From Streptomyces sp. NBC_00223 (GTDB lineage: Bacteria; Actinomycetota; Actinomycetes; Streptomycetales; Streptomycetaceae): a stretch of 64,000 nucleotides of DNA. The first letter of the stretch is position 1. Every line of letters begins with the position of its first letter. Position numbers and translations under genes: made by a program. Positions 26,253-35,211 of this stretch are shown one piece after another. The stretch spans positions 2,232,001 through 2,296,000 of the forward strand of contig NZ_CP108109.1 of NCBI RefSeq assembly GCF_036199905.1, written 5' to 3'. The notes beneath the pieces were generated by a model. That model saw nothing but the letters and a program-made list of their open reading frames with translations. It made no database searches and was not told the origin of the DNA.

Positions 26253-28799
26253 CTAGGTGGGGAGAGTTACGGGGGGCAAAGGGGTGCAGTGGAGGGTGAG
26301 GGGGGTTGGGGGGAGGTTCCAGCCGGTGGGGGACCAGGTGCGCAGCGCGCGGTGGGGGACGGGGATGACCGCCTCCACCGTACGGCCCGCCGCCGCGCGG
26401 ACCGAGGCGAAGCCGACCAGGCGCCGGCCCGGCTCCCCTTCAGGACCGGCGGACGCGTAGAGCTGGACGACCTCACGTCCCGCGCGCGTCCCGCGATTGC
26501 GTACGCGGACCCGGGCCGTCGCGAGGACGCCCTCCTCCGCGTCGCCCGGCTCGACGGTGAGCGACACGTACTCCCACTCCGTGTAGCCGAGTCCGTGGCC
26601 GAAGGGATACGCCGGGGCCGGGTCGCCGCGCCGCTCCCACGCCCGGTAGCCGATCAACGGCCCCTCGTCGTAAGGGAGTACGCCGTCCTCGGGGGTGACC
26701 CGGGTGACCGGCGCGTCCGCGAGCCGCGCGGGCCAGGTCGTGGGGAGCCGGCCGCCGGGCTCCTCGACGCCGAGCAGGACGTCGGCCAGCCCCGCGCCCG
26801 CCTCCTGCCCGGGGAACCAGGCGAGCAGCACGGCCGCCACGTCCTCGCGCCACGGAAGCTCCACGGGCGAACCGGAGTTGACGACGACGACCGTCCGCGG
26901 GTTGACCGCCGCGACCCGCGCGACCAGGTCGTCCTGCCGCCCGGGCAGCCGCAGGTCCGAGCGGTCGAACCCCTCGGACTCCACCCGTTCGGTCGTAGCG
27001 ACGACCACGATCGCCGTGTGCGCGGCGGCCGCCGCCTCGACGGCCTCCGCGATCAACTCCTCCGGGTCACGCTCGGGTTCGCCGTGCAGCAGGGTGAACC
27101 CGACCGCCTGGATGGGCAGTTCGAGCCCCTTGGGCGGAGTGTGCAGCAGACTGACCTCAACGGGCCGGCCGGCCACCAGTTCCACGGACCCGCGTTCGGT
27201 CGGCTGCCCGAAGAACGCCTCGAACGGGTCGCCGTGGCCGTCCGCCTGCTCCCCGTCGAAGAGCACCCGCCCGCCGACGGTGAGCCGGAACCCGCCGGTC
27301 CCCCGCGTACCGAAGCGGTGCGCCCCGCTCACCCGGGGGACGAACACCCCGCGCGCCTCGACCGTGTGCAGCTCTTCGTACGAGACCCCGCGCGGCAGGT
27401 CGCCGAGCCACTGCAAGTGGCCGCCGGGCAGGGCCTCGGCGCCGAGTTCGCGCCCGGCGGCGTCCCGCGCGACCGCCCGCAGGGTGAACCCGGGCCCGGC
27501 CGGGGCCAGTTCCTCGCTGGGGTCGGCGCCGAGCGCGTACGTCACCGGCACCCCGTCCGGCAGCGCGGCCCGCAGTCCGTCGAGCGGTGAGACGACATGG
27601 TCGGGGAAGACCTGCGCCGAACCCCCGCCGAGAATGCGCGCGTCCCGGGCGGCGGCCCCGATCACGACGATCCCGCGCCCGGCGGCAGAGGCGGCGGAAA
27701 GGGCGGTGTCAGCAGAGCCCGCGGCGCCGGCCGGACCGGACAGCCGAGCCGGACCGGACAGCTGAGCCGGGTCGAGCGGCAGCACCCGCGCCGCCCCCCG
27801 CACCTCGTTCCGCAGCAGCACGCAGCCGCGTGCCACCAGCTCGCGGGCCAGCATGTCCCCGTCGATCCCGGGAGGCCGCTCGGCGACCGCGACGGCGGCC
27901 GGCGTCCCGGAGAGCAGCCCGGCCCGCGCGGCCAGCCGCAGCACCCGCCGGGCGGCGTCGTCGACCAGGCTCTCCTCCACCTCACCGGCCCTGACCGCGG
28001 CGGCGAGCGCCTCGCCGTAGACCGTGAACGGCCCCGGCATGGCGATGTCGAGGCCGCCGCGGATCGCGCCGACCGTGGAGCGCGCGGCGAGCCAGTCGGA
28101 GACGACGACGCCGTCGAAGCCCCACTCGCCGCGCAGCACGCCGTTGACGAGCGCGTCGTGCTCGGTCATGGACACGCCGTTGACCGAGTTGTACGCGGCC
28201 ATGACGCCCCACGGACGGGCGTTCGCGACGATCGTCTCGAAGGGCGCGAGGTACAGCTCGCGCAGCGTCCGCTCGTCGACCCGGTTGTCGACGGTGAAGC
28301 GGTCGGTCTCCGCGTCATTGGCGACGAAGTGCTTGACGGTGACCCCGACCCCGCCGTCCTGCACCCCGAGCACATACCCGGTGCCGATCTCGCCGGTGAG
28401 GAACGGGTCCTCGCTGTACGCCTCGAAGTGCCGTCCGCCCAGCGGGCTGCGGTGCAGATTGACGGTCGGCGCGAGCAGCACATGGACGCCCTTGCGGTGG
28501 GCCTCCTGGGCGAGCAGCCGCCCGGCGCGGCGGGCGAGCGCGGGGTCCCAGGTGGCGGCCAGCGCGGTGGGGCTGGGCAGCGCGACCGAGGGGTCGTCCG
28601 TGGTCCAGCGCCTGCCGCGTACGCCGATCGGGCCGTCGGACATCACCAGCGAACCGAGGCCGATCTCGCCCAGGGCGGGCAGCGTCCACATGTCCTGACC
28701 GGCCAGCAGCCGCGTCTTCGCGTCGAGACCGAGCCTGCCGAGTGCGGCCTCGACGGCCCGCTCCCGCTCGGCCTCGGCTCCCTGCGCGTACGGCGTCAT
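26253..28799 (-). CDS. Glycoside hydrolase family 3 (beta-glucosidase type) with PA14 insertion
   Basis: 848 residues from the ATG at 28799 (preceded by GGGGACG). It is cytoplasmic, with no signal peptide. Domain order: GH3 N-terminal barrel (catalytic nucleophile D235 in GVVVSDW, KHFVAND at 156-162), GH3 C-terminal sandwich interrupted by a PA14 domain at about residues 430-560 (VFVPRVSGAHRFGTRGTGGF), and a fibronectin-like C-terminal domain. This layout is that of beta-glucosidases and related enzymes on glucosylated or xylosylated substrates. It is divergent from a TetR regulator, the probable controller. Confidence 0.94.
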   Translation of the reverse strand: MTPYAQGAEAERERAVEAALGRLGLDAKTRLLAGQDMWTLPALGEIGLGSLVMSDGPIGVRGRRWTTDDPSVALPSPTALAATWDPALARRAGRLLAQEAHRKGVHVLLAPTVNLHRSPLGGRHFEAYSEDPFLTGEIGTGYVLGVQDGGVGVTVKHFVANDAETDRFTVDNRVDERTLRELYLAPFETIVANARPWGVMAAYNSVNGVSMTEHDALVNGVLRGEWGFDGVVVSDWLAARSTVGAIRGGLDIAMPGPFTVYGEALAAAVRAGEVEESLVDDAARRVLRLAARAGLLSGTPAAVAVAERPPGIDGDMLARELVARGCVLLRNEVRGAARVLPLDPAQLSGPARLSGPAGAAGSADTALSAASAAGRGIVVIGAAARDARILGGGSAQVFPDHVVSPLDGLRAALPDGVPVTYALGADPSEELAPAGPGFTLRAVARDAAGRELGAEALPGGHLQWLGDLPRGVSYEELHTVEARGVFVPRVSGAHRFGTRGTGGFRLTVGGRVLFDGEQADGHGDPFEAFFGQPTERGSVELVAGRPVEVSLLHTPPKGLELPIQAVGFTLLHGEPERDPEELIAEAVEAAAAAHTAIVVVATTERVESEGFDRSDLRLPGRQDDLVARVAAVNPRTVVVVNSGSPVELPWREDVAAVLLAWFPGQEAGAGLADVLLGVEEPGGRLPTTWPARLADAPVTRVTPEDGVLPYDEGPLIGYRAWERRGDPAPAYPFGHGLGYTEWEYVSLTVEPGDAEEGVLATARVRVRNRGTRAGREVVQLYASAGPEGEPGRRLVGFASVRAAAGRTVEAVIPVPHRALRTWSPTGWNLPPTPLTLHCTPLPPVTLPT

Positions 28800-29054
28800 C
28801 GTGCGTCCCCGTCCCGTCGTCGTTCGCGGTGCCTGTCCCCTGGCCCGCGGCCGTGCTCGTTTCCGGCGCGTGCGGCGCGCTGTGCGGCGTAACGCCCTCC
28901 CGCGTACGGCCCTCCCCCGTACGGAACCGCCCCCGGCCGCCTCTGGGTCGCCATCCTGGTCCGTCACCGCCCCCACGCCTGTCCAAGGGTAGGCAAAGTT
29001 ACCATTACGTTATCTTGTACGCTCTTCGCAAGCACCGGGAAGGGGGCTGGGGGC
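28800..29054. promoter_or_regulatory. Divergent promoter region, GH3 / TetR
   Basis: 255 bases. The right part (28993-29030) is unusually AT-rich for the window (AAAGTTACCATTACGTTATC) and is the best candidate for overlapping promoters and a TetR operator; the repeated GTTAC/GTTAT elements are spaced 11 bases apart. The operator is not proven. Confidence 0.45.
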
Positions 29055-29690
29055 GTGACCAGGACCAGGGGCGACCGCGGCGCACGGCGTGCGGAGATCA
29101 TCCAGGCCGCGACGGAGGTCATCGCCGAGCGCGGCTACCGGGGCGCGACGCTGGTGGCGGTGGCCGAGCGCGTGGGCCTCACCCAGCAGGGTCTGATGCA
29201 CTACTTCCCCACCAAGGACGCCCTCCTGGTGGCCGTGCTCGAAGCGCGCGACCAGTGGGACGTGGCGTCGGCGGCGCTGCACGGACGGGCCTGGCCGCTC
29301 GACGTGGTGGCGAACCTGGTGGAGTACAACGCGACCCGGCCCGGCATCGTGCAGGCGTTCACCGTGCTGGTGGGCGACAGCGTGACCGAGGGCCACCCGG
29401 CGCAGGCGTACTTCAGGGACCGTTACGCCAAGGTGCGCGAGGGGGGTGCGGAGGCGCTGCGCGCGCAGTTCGGCGACCGGCTGCCGGGCGGGCTCACGCC
29501 GGAGCAGGCGTCGACGCTGCTCGCGGCCGTGATGGACGGCCTCCAGGTGCAGTGGCTGCTGGACCCGGCGGCCGTGGACATGCCCGCCGCCTTCCGTGAC
29601 TTCCTGACGCTGCTGAATCCGCCGCAGGACGCGGCCCCCGCCGAGGCCGACGCCGGGGCCGACGCCGGGGCCGAGCGGCCGGCGACGTGA
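29055..29690 (+). CDS. TetR family transcriptional regulator
   Basis: 211 residues. The N-terminal helix-turn-helix is RGATLVAVAERVGLTQQGLMHYFPTKDALL (about residues 29-58, quoted only in part by position). The ligand-binding C-terminal domain follows and ends in an acidic, Ala/Asp-rich low-complexity tail (repeat of EADAGADAGA). The start is GTG at 29055 with GGGG upstream. Divergent from the GH3 glycosidase, so probably its sugar-responsive repressor. Confidence 0.9.
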   Translation: MTRTRGDRGARRAEIIQAATEVIAERGYRGATLVAVAERVGLTQQGLMHYFPTKDALLVAVLEARDQWDVASAALHGRAWPLDVVANLVEYNATRPGIVQAFTVLVGDSVTEGHPAQAYFRDRYAKVREGGAEALRAQFGDRLPGGLTPEQASTLLAAVMDGLQVQWLLDPAAVDMPAAFRDFLTLLNPPQDAAPAEADAGADAGAERPAT

Positions 29691-29692
29691 AC

Positions 29693-29730
29693 GGGTAAGG
29701 GCCGCACTCCGGGGAGTGCGACCCTTACCC
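29693..29730. terminator. Bidirectional terminator (TetR / Ohr)
   Basis: An 18-bp stem with a single mismatch (29693-29710 with 29713-29730, outer arm GGGTAAGGG/CCCTTACCC) starting three bases after the TetR stop. It lies between convergent genes. Confidence 0.88.
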
Positions 29731-29786
29731 GACCGGACGTGCCCACACGCACCGGCCGGACCGTCAGCCGGTCGGGCACCGCGCCG

Positions 29787-30215
29787 TCAGACGATCGTCA
29801 GCTCCACCGCGATGTTCCCCCGTGTGGCGTTGGAGTACGGGCACACCTGGTGCGCCTTCTCCACCAGGTCCTTCGCGGTGTCCCCGTCCACGCCCGGCAG
29901 GGACACGGCCAGCTCGACCGTGAGCCCGAAGCCGCCGGACCCGGTCTTGCCCAGACCGACCTTGGCCGTCACCCGCGAGCCGGAGATGTCGGTCCTGGCC
30001 TGCCGGGCGACGGCGCCGAGCGCGCTCTGGAAGCACGCGCTGTACCCGGCGGCGAACAGCTGCTCCGGATTGGTGCCGGCGCCGCTGCCGCCCAGCTCCT
30101 TGGGCGGGTTGACGACGACGTCGAGCTTGCCGTCGTCGCTGGAGACCCGGCCGTCGCGGCCGTTCTCCGCGGTGGCGACGGCGGTGTACAGGACGTCCAC
30201 GGACTGAATGCTCAT
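29787..30215 (-). CDS. Organic hydroperoxide resistance protein (Ohr/OsmC family)
   Basis: 142 residues. The redox-active cysteines are C61 in GYSACFQ and C125 in VCPYSNATRGN, the Ohr signature that separates it from OsmC. It reduces organic hydroperoxides in the cytosol using lipoyl or thiol donors. The ATG at 30215 has GGAGG nearby. No OhrR neighbour is present: the nearest MarR gene (31464) is separated by a reductase gene and is divergent from it. Confidence 0.94.
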   Translation of the reverse strand: MSIQSVDVLYTAVATAENGRDGRVSSDDGKLDVVVNPPKELGGSGAGTNPEQLFAAGYSACFQSALGAVARQARTDISGSRVTAKVGLGKTGSGGFGLTVELAVSLPGVDGDTAKDLVEKAHQVCPYSNATRGNIAVELTIV

Positions 30216-30347
30216 GAGCGGGTCCTCCCACTGGGTGTTGTGTCGTACGCGCGCGGGCCGGCCGTCCCCACGGACCGGCGGGCAAGGGCCCGAGGACCCC
30301 CTGCCGACCCCAGGGACCGCCTGCCGGTCCCAGGGACCGCCTGCCCG

Positions 30348-31355
30348 TCACTCCGGAAGACGGACGACCATCTTTCCGATGTTGTCGCCGCGCAGCAGTC
30401 CCAGCAACGCGTCGACGTTCTTCTCGATTCCGTCGATCACCGTCTCGCGGTAGCGCAGCTTCCCCTCGCGCAGCCAGCCGCCCACCTCGCGGACGAATTC
30501 CGGCTGGAGGTCGTGGTGGTCGCCGACCAGCATCCCGCGCAGGGTCAGCCGCTTGCCGATGAGCTGGGCGAGGTTGCGCGGGCCGGGCGGCGGCTCGGAG
30601 GCGTTGTACTGGGCGATGGCCCCGCACATCGTCACCCGGCCGTGCAGCCGCAGCGCGCCGATGGCCGCCTCCAGGTGCTCGCCGCCGACGTTGTCGAAGT
30701 AGACGTCGATGCCGTCGGGCGCCGCGGCCCCCAACTGCTCGGCCACCGGGCCCTTCTTGTAGTTGAACGCGGCGTCGAAGCCGTACTCCGCCACCAGCAG
30801 CGCGGTCTTCTCGTCCGAGCCCGCGCTGCCGATCACCCGCCCGGCGCCCTTGAGCCGGGCGATCTGGCCGACCTGGCTGCCGACCGCGCCCGCGGCGCCG
30901 GAGACGAACACCGTCTCGCCCGCGGCGAACCCGGCCACCCGCAGCAGCCCCGCGTAGGCGGTGAGCCCGGGCATCCCGAGCACCCCGAGGTACGCGGACA
31001 GCGGCGCCGCCTCCGGGTCGACGACGGCCGCGTGCGTGGCGTCGAGCAGCGCGTACTCCCGCCAGCCGAGCCCGTGCAGCACATGGTCGCCGACCGCGAT
31101 CCCCTCCGCGCGCGAGGCCACCACCCGCCCGACGGCGCCGCCGAACATCGGCTCGCCGAGCGCGTAGGGCGGGGCGTACGACTTCGCGTCGCTCATCCGG
31201 CCGCGCATGTACGGGTCCACCGACAGATACAGATTGCGGACCAGGATCTGGCCGGAACCCAGCTTGCCGACCTCGGTCTCGACCAGGGCGAAGTCGCCGG
31301 GGACCGGCTCGCCGTGCGGCCGTGCGGTCAGATGCCATTCGCGGCTCGTGGGCAT
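30348..31355 (-). CDS. NADP-dependent medium-chain reductase (CurA / prostaglandin reductase type)
   Basis: 335 residues, zinc-free MDR family. N-terminal segment YLSVDPYMRGRMSD is the hallmark of the leukotriene B4 dehydrogenase/curcumin reductase group; the nucleotide-binding motif is VSGAAGAVGSQVGQIA, and DVYFDNVGGEHLEAA follows. It reduces alpha,beta-unsaturated carbonyls. The start at 31355 is chosen for a GGGAGGAG ribosome site; an upstream in-frame start at 31388 is less likely. It is divergent from a MarR gene, its likely regulator. Confidence 0.92.
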   Translation of the reverse strand: MPTSREWHLTARPHGEPVPGDFALVETEVGKLGSGQILVRNLYLSVDPYMRGRMSDAKSYAPPYALGEPMFGGAVGRVVASRAEGIAVGDHVLHGLGWREYALLDATHAAVVDPEAAPLSAYLGVLGMPGLTAYAGLLRVAGFAAGETVFVSGAAGAVGSQVGQIARLKGAGRVIGSAGSDEKTALLVAEYGFDAAFNYKKGPVAEQLGAAAPDGIDVYFDNVGGEHLEAAIGALRLHGRVTMCGAIAQYNASEPPPGPRNLAQLIGKRLTLRGMLVGDHHDLQPEFVREVGGWLREGKLRYRETVIDGIEKNVDALLGLLRGDNIGKMVVRLPE

Positions 31356-31389
31356 GGGGTGGTACTCCTCCCGCCACAGCGTGACCATG

Positions 31390-31460
31390 GCAAAGGTTGA
31401 GGTGATGAATTAATCATCGACCCGAATGTTTCATGATGTCAAGCATCGGAGTAGTCTTGT
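31390..31460. promoter_or_regulatory. Likely MarR operator / divergent promoters
   Basis: AT-rich stretch between the reductase and MarR starts. A near-palindrome GATGAATTAATCATC lies at about 31402-31416, and a second CATGATGTCAAGCATC element follows at about 31431-31447. Such dyads are typical MarR sites. Confidence 0.5.
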
Positions 31461-31463
31461 CCA

Positions 31464-31898
31464 ATGACCCGCCGAATGGACCCTTTGACCGCCGAGGTCG
31501 TCGACCTGATCGGCACCGTGGTGGCGCGCTACTACCACGAGTACGAGGTGGCGGCCGCCGAGCACCGGCTGACCGGCGCGCAGGCCCGGGTGCTCGCGCT
31601 GCTGGCCGCCGGGCCGCTGCCGATGCGGCAGGTCGCGCAGCGGCTCAAGTGCGAGCCGTCGAACGTCACGGGGATCGTCGACCGGCTGGAGGCGCAGGGC
31701 CTCGCCGAGCGCCTGCCGGACAGGGCCGACCGCCGGGTGAAGCTGGCCGCGGCCACGGCGCGGGGGCGCGAGACGGCCGAACAGGTGCGGGATTCACTGG
31801 ACTTCGCGCGCGAACCGCTCGCGGAGCTGTCGGAGCGCGAGCGTACGTCGCTGCGCGATCTGCTCCAGCGGATGCTGGGGCCCGAGCAGGAGCACTGA
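31464..31898 (+). CDS. MarR family transcriptional regulator
   Basis: 144 residues. The winged helix-turn-helix is MRQVAQRLKCEPSNVTGIVDRLEAQGLAERLPDRADRRVKL (about residues 54-94), with the DRRVK wing that is diagnostic for MarR. Start at 31464, with an alternative ATG at 31476. It is divergent from the reductase at 30348-31355 and probably represses it until a ligand (phenolic or electrophilic) binds. A single cysteine sits at the start of the recognition helix region (LKCEPS), so redox sensing is possible. Confidence 0.92.
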   Translation: MTRRMDPLTAEVVDLIGTVVARYYHEYEVAAAEHRLTGAQARVLALLAAGPLPMRQVAQRLKCEPSNVTGIVDRLEAQGLAERLPDRADRRVKLAAATARGRETAEQVRDSLDFAREPLAELSERERTSLRDLLQRMLGPEQEH

Positions 31899-31944
31899 AC
31901 CCGGGCCCGCGCCCGCCCTGGTGAGCCTCAGCCCGCCCGGCGGG

Positions 31945-32631
31945 TCACGCGCACCACCACAGCACCGGCTTGCACGGCGTCGCCGTCGCGGACGGCTCGT
32001 CCGTCGGCCGCGGACTCGCCGGGGTCTCGGTGGGGGTGCGGGTCGCGGTGGCCGTCGGGTCGGCGCCGGCGGGCGCCGAGGTGCCGGGTGCGACGGTGCC
32101 GGTGACGGACGCCGTCGGACGCGAGGGCGTGGCGGAGGCGGAGGCGGACGCGGACCCGGTGGGCGGGGCGGTGGCCGACGGCGGGGTCGTCGTACGGCCG
32201 GCGGACGGCGTGGAGGGGGCCGCCCGGCCGGGGGCGGAGGCCGTGGCGGTGGGCGGCGGGGGCAGCTGGACCGAGGGCGCGGGAGCCGGATCACCGCCGC
32301 CCGTACCGCCGGAGAGCGCCGCCATGGAGAACATCGCGAGCGCGCCCGCCACCGCGACGGCGCCCACTCCGTAGACCGCGAACCGCTGCCGCCCGCGCCG
32401 GGTCCGGCCGCGCGGCGCCTCGGCCGACCGGGACGCGAACGCCTCCTCGGGCGGCGGGAGTTGCGCGCCCTCCCCGGCAAGGAGCCCGGCGCCCGGCCCC
32501 TCCCCCGTGACGGCGGGCAGCCGGACCGTGGTCTCCGCCGGAGGCTCCGCGGCGGGGTCCACGGGAGCACCGCATCCCGGGCACGAGTAGGCGCCGTTGA
32601 GATGGCGTCGGCAGGTCTGGCAGTAGTTCAT
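31945..32631 (-). CDS. Zinc-ribbon membrane protein with Ser/Thr/Pro-rich tail (SCO2400 type)
   Basis: 228 residues. The N-terminus MNYCQTCRRHLNGAYSCPGCG forms a C-x2-C / C-x2-C zinc ribbon. A single transmembrane helix follows at about residues 90-112 (YGVGAVAVAGALAMFSMAAL), then a long Ala/Ser/Thr/Pro-rich extracellular tail ending CKPVLWWCA. I recall this composition as the 'SCO2400 family' of Streptomyces; function unknown. The start is taken at 32631 because the ribbon begins there; no clear ribosome site is visible. Confidence 0.75.
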   Translation of the reverse strand: MNYCQTCRRHLNGAYSCPGCGAPVDPAAEPPAETTVRLPAVTGEGPGAGLLAGEGAQLPPPEEAFASRSAEAPRGRTRRGRQRFAVYGVGAVAVAGALAMFSMAALSGGTGGGDPAPAPSVQLPPPPTATASAPGRAAPSTPSAGRTTTPPSATAPPTGSASASASATPSRPTASVTGTVAPGTSAPAGADPTATATRTPTETPASPRPTDEPSATATPCKPVLWWCA

Positions 32632-33022
32632 GGCGGGATGGACCCTAGGGGACTGCTGAGGCACAAGGGAACCCCGAGGTTCCGCTTGTCATGGCTTTGT
32701 CGTGAAACTCCCGCCCGTCCCAAATCCGCGCAGGTGGGGGCCTCCTGGCGACATCTCACGTACCCCCGGAGCGGCCGTCCACCCGGACGCGCGCCGCCGC
32801 CGTACGGGAGCGCCCGCCCCTTCCGCTTCACCTTCCGGCCACGGCCCCATAGGCAAAGAGCCCGTCAAATCCACGTGATTTCCGTCATCCGACCGCCCAC
32901 TATGCCCAGGTTTGCGGAAGTGCGTGGCTTGACGTACAAGCGGGCGAGACCGTTCTAATTAGGCTGACCTAACAAAGGGCAGGCTTGGCTGACAGGCCGA
33001 TCCGGTATCCAGAAGGACCCCC
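32632..33022. other. Intergenic region upstream of efeU
   Basis: 391 bases without a gene. The right end holds the iron box (next entry) and the efeU promoter. The left part is ordinary GC-rich DNA with no repeat family I recognise. Confidence 0.6.
32954..32972. promoter_or_regulatory. Iron box (DmdR/IdeR-type operator) for efeUOB
   Basis: TCTAATTAGGCTGACCTAA agrees with the actinobacterial iron-box consensus at 14 of 19 positions by eye, including the TTAGGCT and CCTAA arms. It lies about 50 bases before efeU. It implies repression by the iron-loaded DtxR-family regulator (DmdR1 in Streptomyces) when iron is sufficient. Confidence 0.85.
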
Positions 33023-33886
33023 ATGCTCCCCACATTCGTGATCGGACTCCGAGAAGGCCTGGAGGCGGCGCTCATCGTGGGCATCATCGCCTCCTTCCTC
33101 GGCCAGCAGGGCCGGCGGGACGAACTGCGGAAGGTGTGGCTGGGAGTCGGTACAGCCGTCGCGATCTGCGTCGCGGTCGGCGTCGGCCTGCAGATCTTCT
33201 CCAGTGACCTGCCGCAGAAGGAGCAGGAGCAGCTGGAGACCGTCGTCGGCGCGGTCGCCGTGGTGATGGTCAGCTACATGATCATCTGGATGCGCCGGCA
33301 CTCGCGCGACCTGCGCAAGGACCTGGAAGGCGCGGCCGGCCGGGCGCTGTCCTCCGGTTCTGCCTCCGCCCTGGTCCTGATGGCCTTCCTCGCCGTGCTG
33401 CGCGAGGGGTTCGAGACCGCGGTGTTCCTGCTCGCGACGTTCAACGAGAGCGACAACCCCGCGTACGGCGGCACCGGCGCCGCGCTGGGCGTCGTGCTCG
33501 CGGCCGTGATCGGCTACGGCATCTACCGCGGCGGGGTGCGGATCAACCTCTCCCGCTTCTTCCGGATCACCGGCTTCGTGCTGGTCCTGGTCGCCGCCGG
33601 GCTTGTCTCCACCGCGCTGATGACCGCGTACGAAGGCGGCTGGCTCGACCGCGGCTCGCAGGCGTTCGACCTGTCCTGGCTGGTCCGGCCCGGCACCCCG
33701 CTGTCCTCGGTGGTCACCGGTGTGCTCGGCATCCAGTCCAACCCCAACTGGCCGATGGTGACCGGCTGGCTGGTCTACGCGATCCCGATGTCGCTGCTCG
33801 TGCTGTGGCCCGCCCGCAGGCGCAAGGCCCCCGCGCAGCGTCCCGAGGCCGTTCAAGCGGAAGCCGTACAGGCCGAAGCCGGCTGA
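33023..33886 (+). CDS. efeU: Iron permease EfeU (FTR1 family)
   Basis: 287 residues, about seven membrane helices. Both REGxE iron motifs are present: R10-E-G-L-E14 in the first helix and R127-E-G-F-E131 in the fourth. EfeU moves iron across the membrane, and is loaded by EfeO and EfeB. First gene of a three-gene operon behind an iron box. The C-terminus has short EAVQAEAVQAEAG repeats. Confidence 0.96.
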   Translation: MLPTFVIGLREGLEAALIVGIIASFLGQQGRRDELRKVWLGVGTAVAICVAVGVGLQIFSSDLPQKEQEQLETVVGAVAVVMVSYMIIWMRRHSRDLRKDLEGAAGRALSSGSASALVLMAFLAVLREGFETAVFLLATFNESDNPAYGGTGAALGVVLAAVIGYGIYRGGVRINLSRFFRITGFVLVLVAAGLVSTALMTAYEGGWLDRGSQAFDLSWLVRPGTPLSSVVTGVLGIQSNPNWPMVTGWLVYAIPMSLLVLWPARRRKAPAQRPEAVQAEAVQAEAG

Positions 33887-33923
33887 GGCCCCGACTCCCC
33901 CGACCGTCCGCCCGTACCCCTCG

Positions 33924-33979
33924 CCCCTCTTCCCCTCTGCCCCTCTGCCCCTCTGCCCCTCTGCCCCTCTGCCCCTCTT
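33924..33979. repeat. 8-bp CCCCTCTG tandem repeat between efeU and efeO
   Basis: Seven consecutive 8-bp units (33924-33931 to 33972-33979); five are CCCCTCTG and the first and last end in T. The repeat is a pyrimidine tract on the coding strand in the efeU-efeO spacer, ahead of the efeO ribosome site. Slippage would change the spacing rather than a reading frame. Confidence 0.88.
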
Positions 33980-34026
33980 CTCTTCTTCCCCCGTGCGCCG
34001 CGCGGGACTTCCGACAGGAGCCGAAA

Positions 34027-35208
34027 GTGAACCCCCGTGCCGCCCACCACCGTGTCCTGGTCTGCGCCGCGACCGTGATATCCGCGGGTCTGCTGCTGAC
34101 CGCCTGTGGCGGTGACAAGGGGGACTCGAAGAACTCCTCCGGAGCCGACGCCAAGGGCGCGGGCGACAAGACCTCGAACGTGAGCATCGAGATCACGGAC
34201 AAGGACTGCGCCCCCACCCCGGCCTCCGTCCCGGCCGGCACGGTGAAGTTCAAGGTCCACAACAAGAACTCCGGCAAGGTCACCGAGGCCGAGGTGATGG
34301 ACGGCGGCAAGATGCTCGGCGAGAAGGAGAACCTGACGCCGGGCCTCTCGGGGGACTTCACCCTCACCCTGGACGCGGGCAAGTACCAGGTCTACTGCCC
34401 CAACGCGGGCACCGACCACACCGACTTCACGGTCACCGGCGCCGCCAAGAAGACCTGGAAGGACGACCCGCAGCTGGTCGCCGCCACCCAGGGCTACGCG
34501 ACCTGGATCGACGGCGAGGTCAAGGAACTGGTCTCCTCCACCGCCGACTTCACCGCCGCGGTCAAGGCCGGCGACCTCGACCGGGCCCGGGTGCTCTACG
34601 GCAAGGCGCGCATCCACTACGAGCGTGTCGAGCCGACCGCCGAGATCTGGGGCGACATCGACGGCCGGATCGACGGCCGCGCCGACGACGCCACCACCCC
34701 GGCCGACTTCACCGGCTTCCACCGCCTTGAGCAGGCCATCTGGGAGAAGAAGTCGCTGGCCGGCACCGAGAAGCTGGCCGACCAGCTCAACGCGGACGTG
34801 CAGAACCTGTACACCAAGGTGCAGACGGTCGAGTACCAGCCCGCGGTGATCGCCAACGGCGCCACCGACCTGGTCAACGAGATCCAGTCCTCCAAGATCA
34901 CCGGCGAGGAGGAGCGCTACTCGCACATCGACCTGCTGGACTTCGAGGGCAACCTCGCGGGCGCCAACGAGGCCGTCTCCGTGCTGCTGCCGACGCTGAA
35001 GCAGAAGGACCCGGAGCTGGCCGACACCATCGCCACCCGCTACCAGCAGACCGCCGACGCGCTGGCGAAGTACGTGGCCAAGCCCGGCTACGAGCAGACC
35101 GGTTACGTGGACTACCGCAAGGTCACCGCGGACCAGCGGCGTACCCTGTCCCAGACCGTGGACGCCTACGCCGAGGCCGTCTCCAAGCTCGCCGGAAAGA
35201 TTGCCTGA
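34027..35208 (+). CDS. efeO: Iron uptake lipoprotein EfeO (cupredoxin-M75 type)
   Basis: 393 residues. The lipoprotein signal ends in LLLTACGG. An N-terminal cupredoxin-like domain (about residues 55-140) precedes a C-terminal M75/imelysin-like domain with the HxxE motif in GFHRLEQAIW. EfeO is thought to bind Fe on the outer face and deliver it to EfeU. The start is GTG at 34027, set by AGGAG upstream. The efeB start follows the stop by three bases. Confidence 0.95.
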   Translation: MNPRAAHHRVLVCAATVISAGLLLTACGGDKGDSKNSSGADAKGAGDKTSNVSIEITDKDCAPTPASVPAGTVKFKVHNKNSGKVTEAEVMDGGKMLGEKENLTPGLSGDFTLTLDAGKYQVYCPNAGTDHTDFTVTGAAKKTWKDDPQLVAATQGYATWIDGEVKELVSSTADFTAAVKAGDLDRARVLYGKARIHYERVEPTAEIWGDIDGRIDGRADDATTPADFTGFHRLEQAIWEKKSLAGTEKLADQLNADVQNLYTKVQTVEYQPAVIANGATDLVNEIQSSKITGEEERYSHIDLLDFEGNLAGANEAVSVLLPTLKQKDPELADTIATRYQQTADALAKYVAKPGYEQTGYVDYRKVTADQRRTLSQTVDAYAEAVSKLAGKIA

Positions 35209-35211
35209 CCT

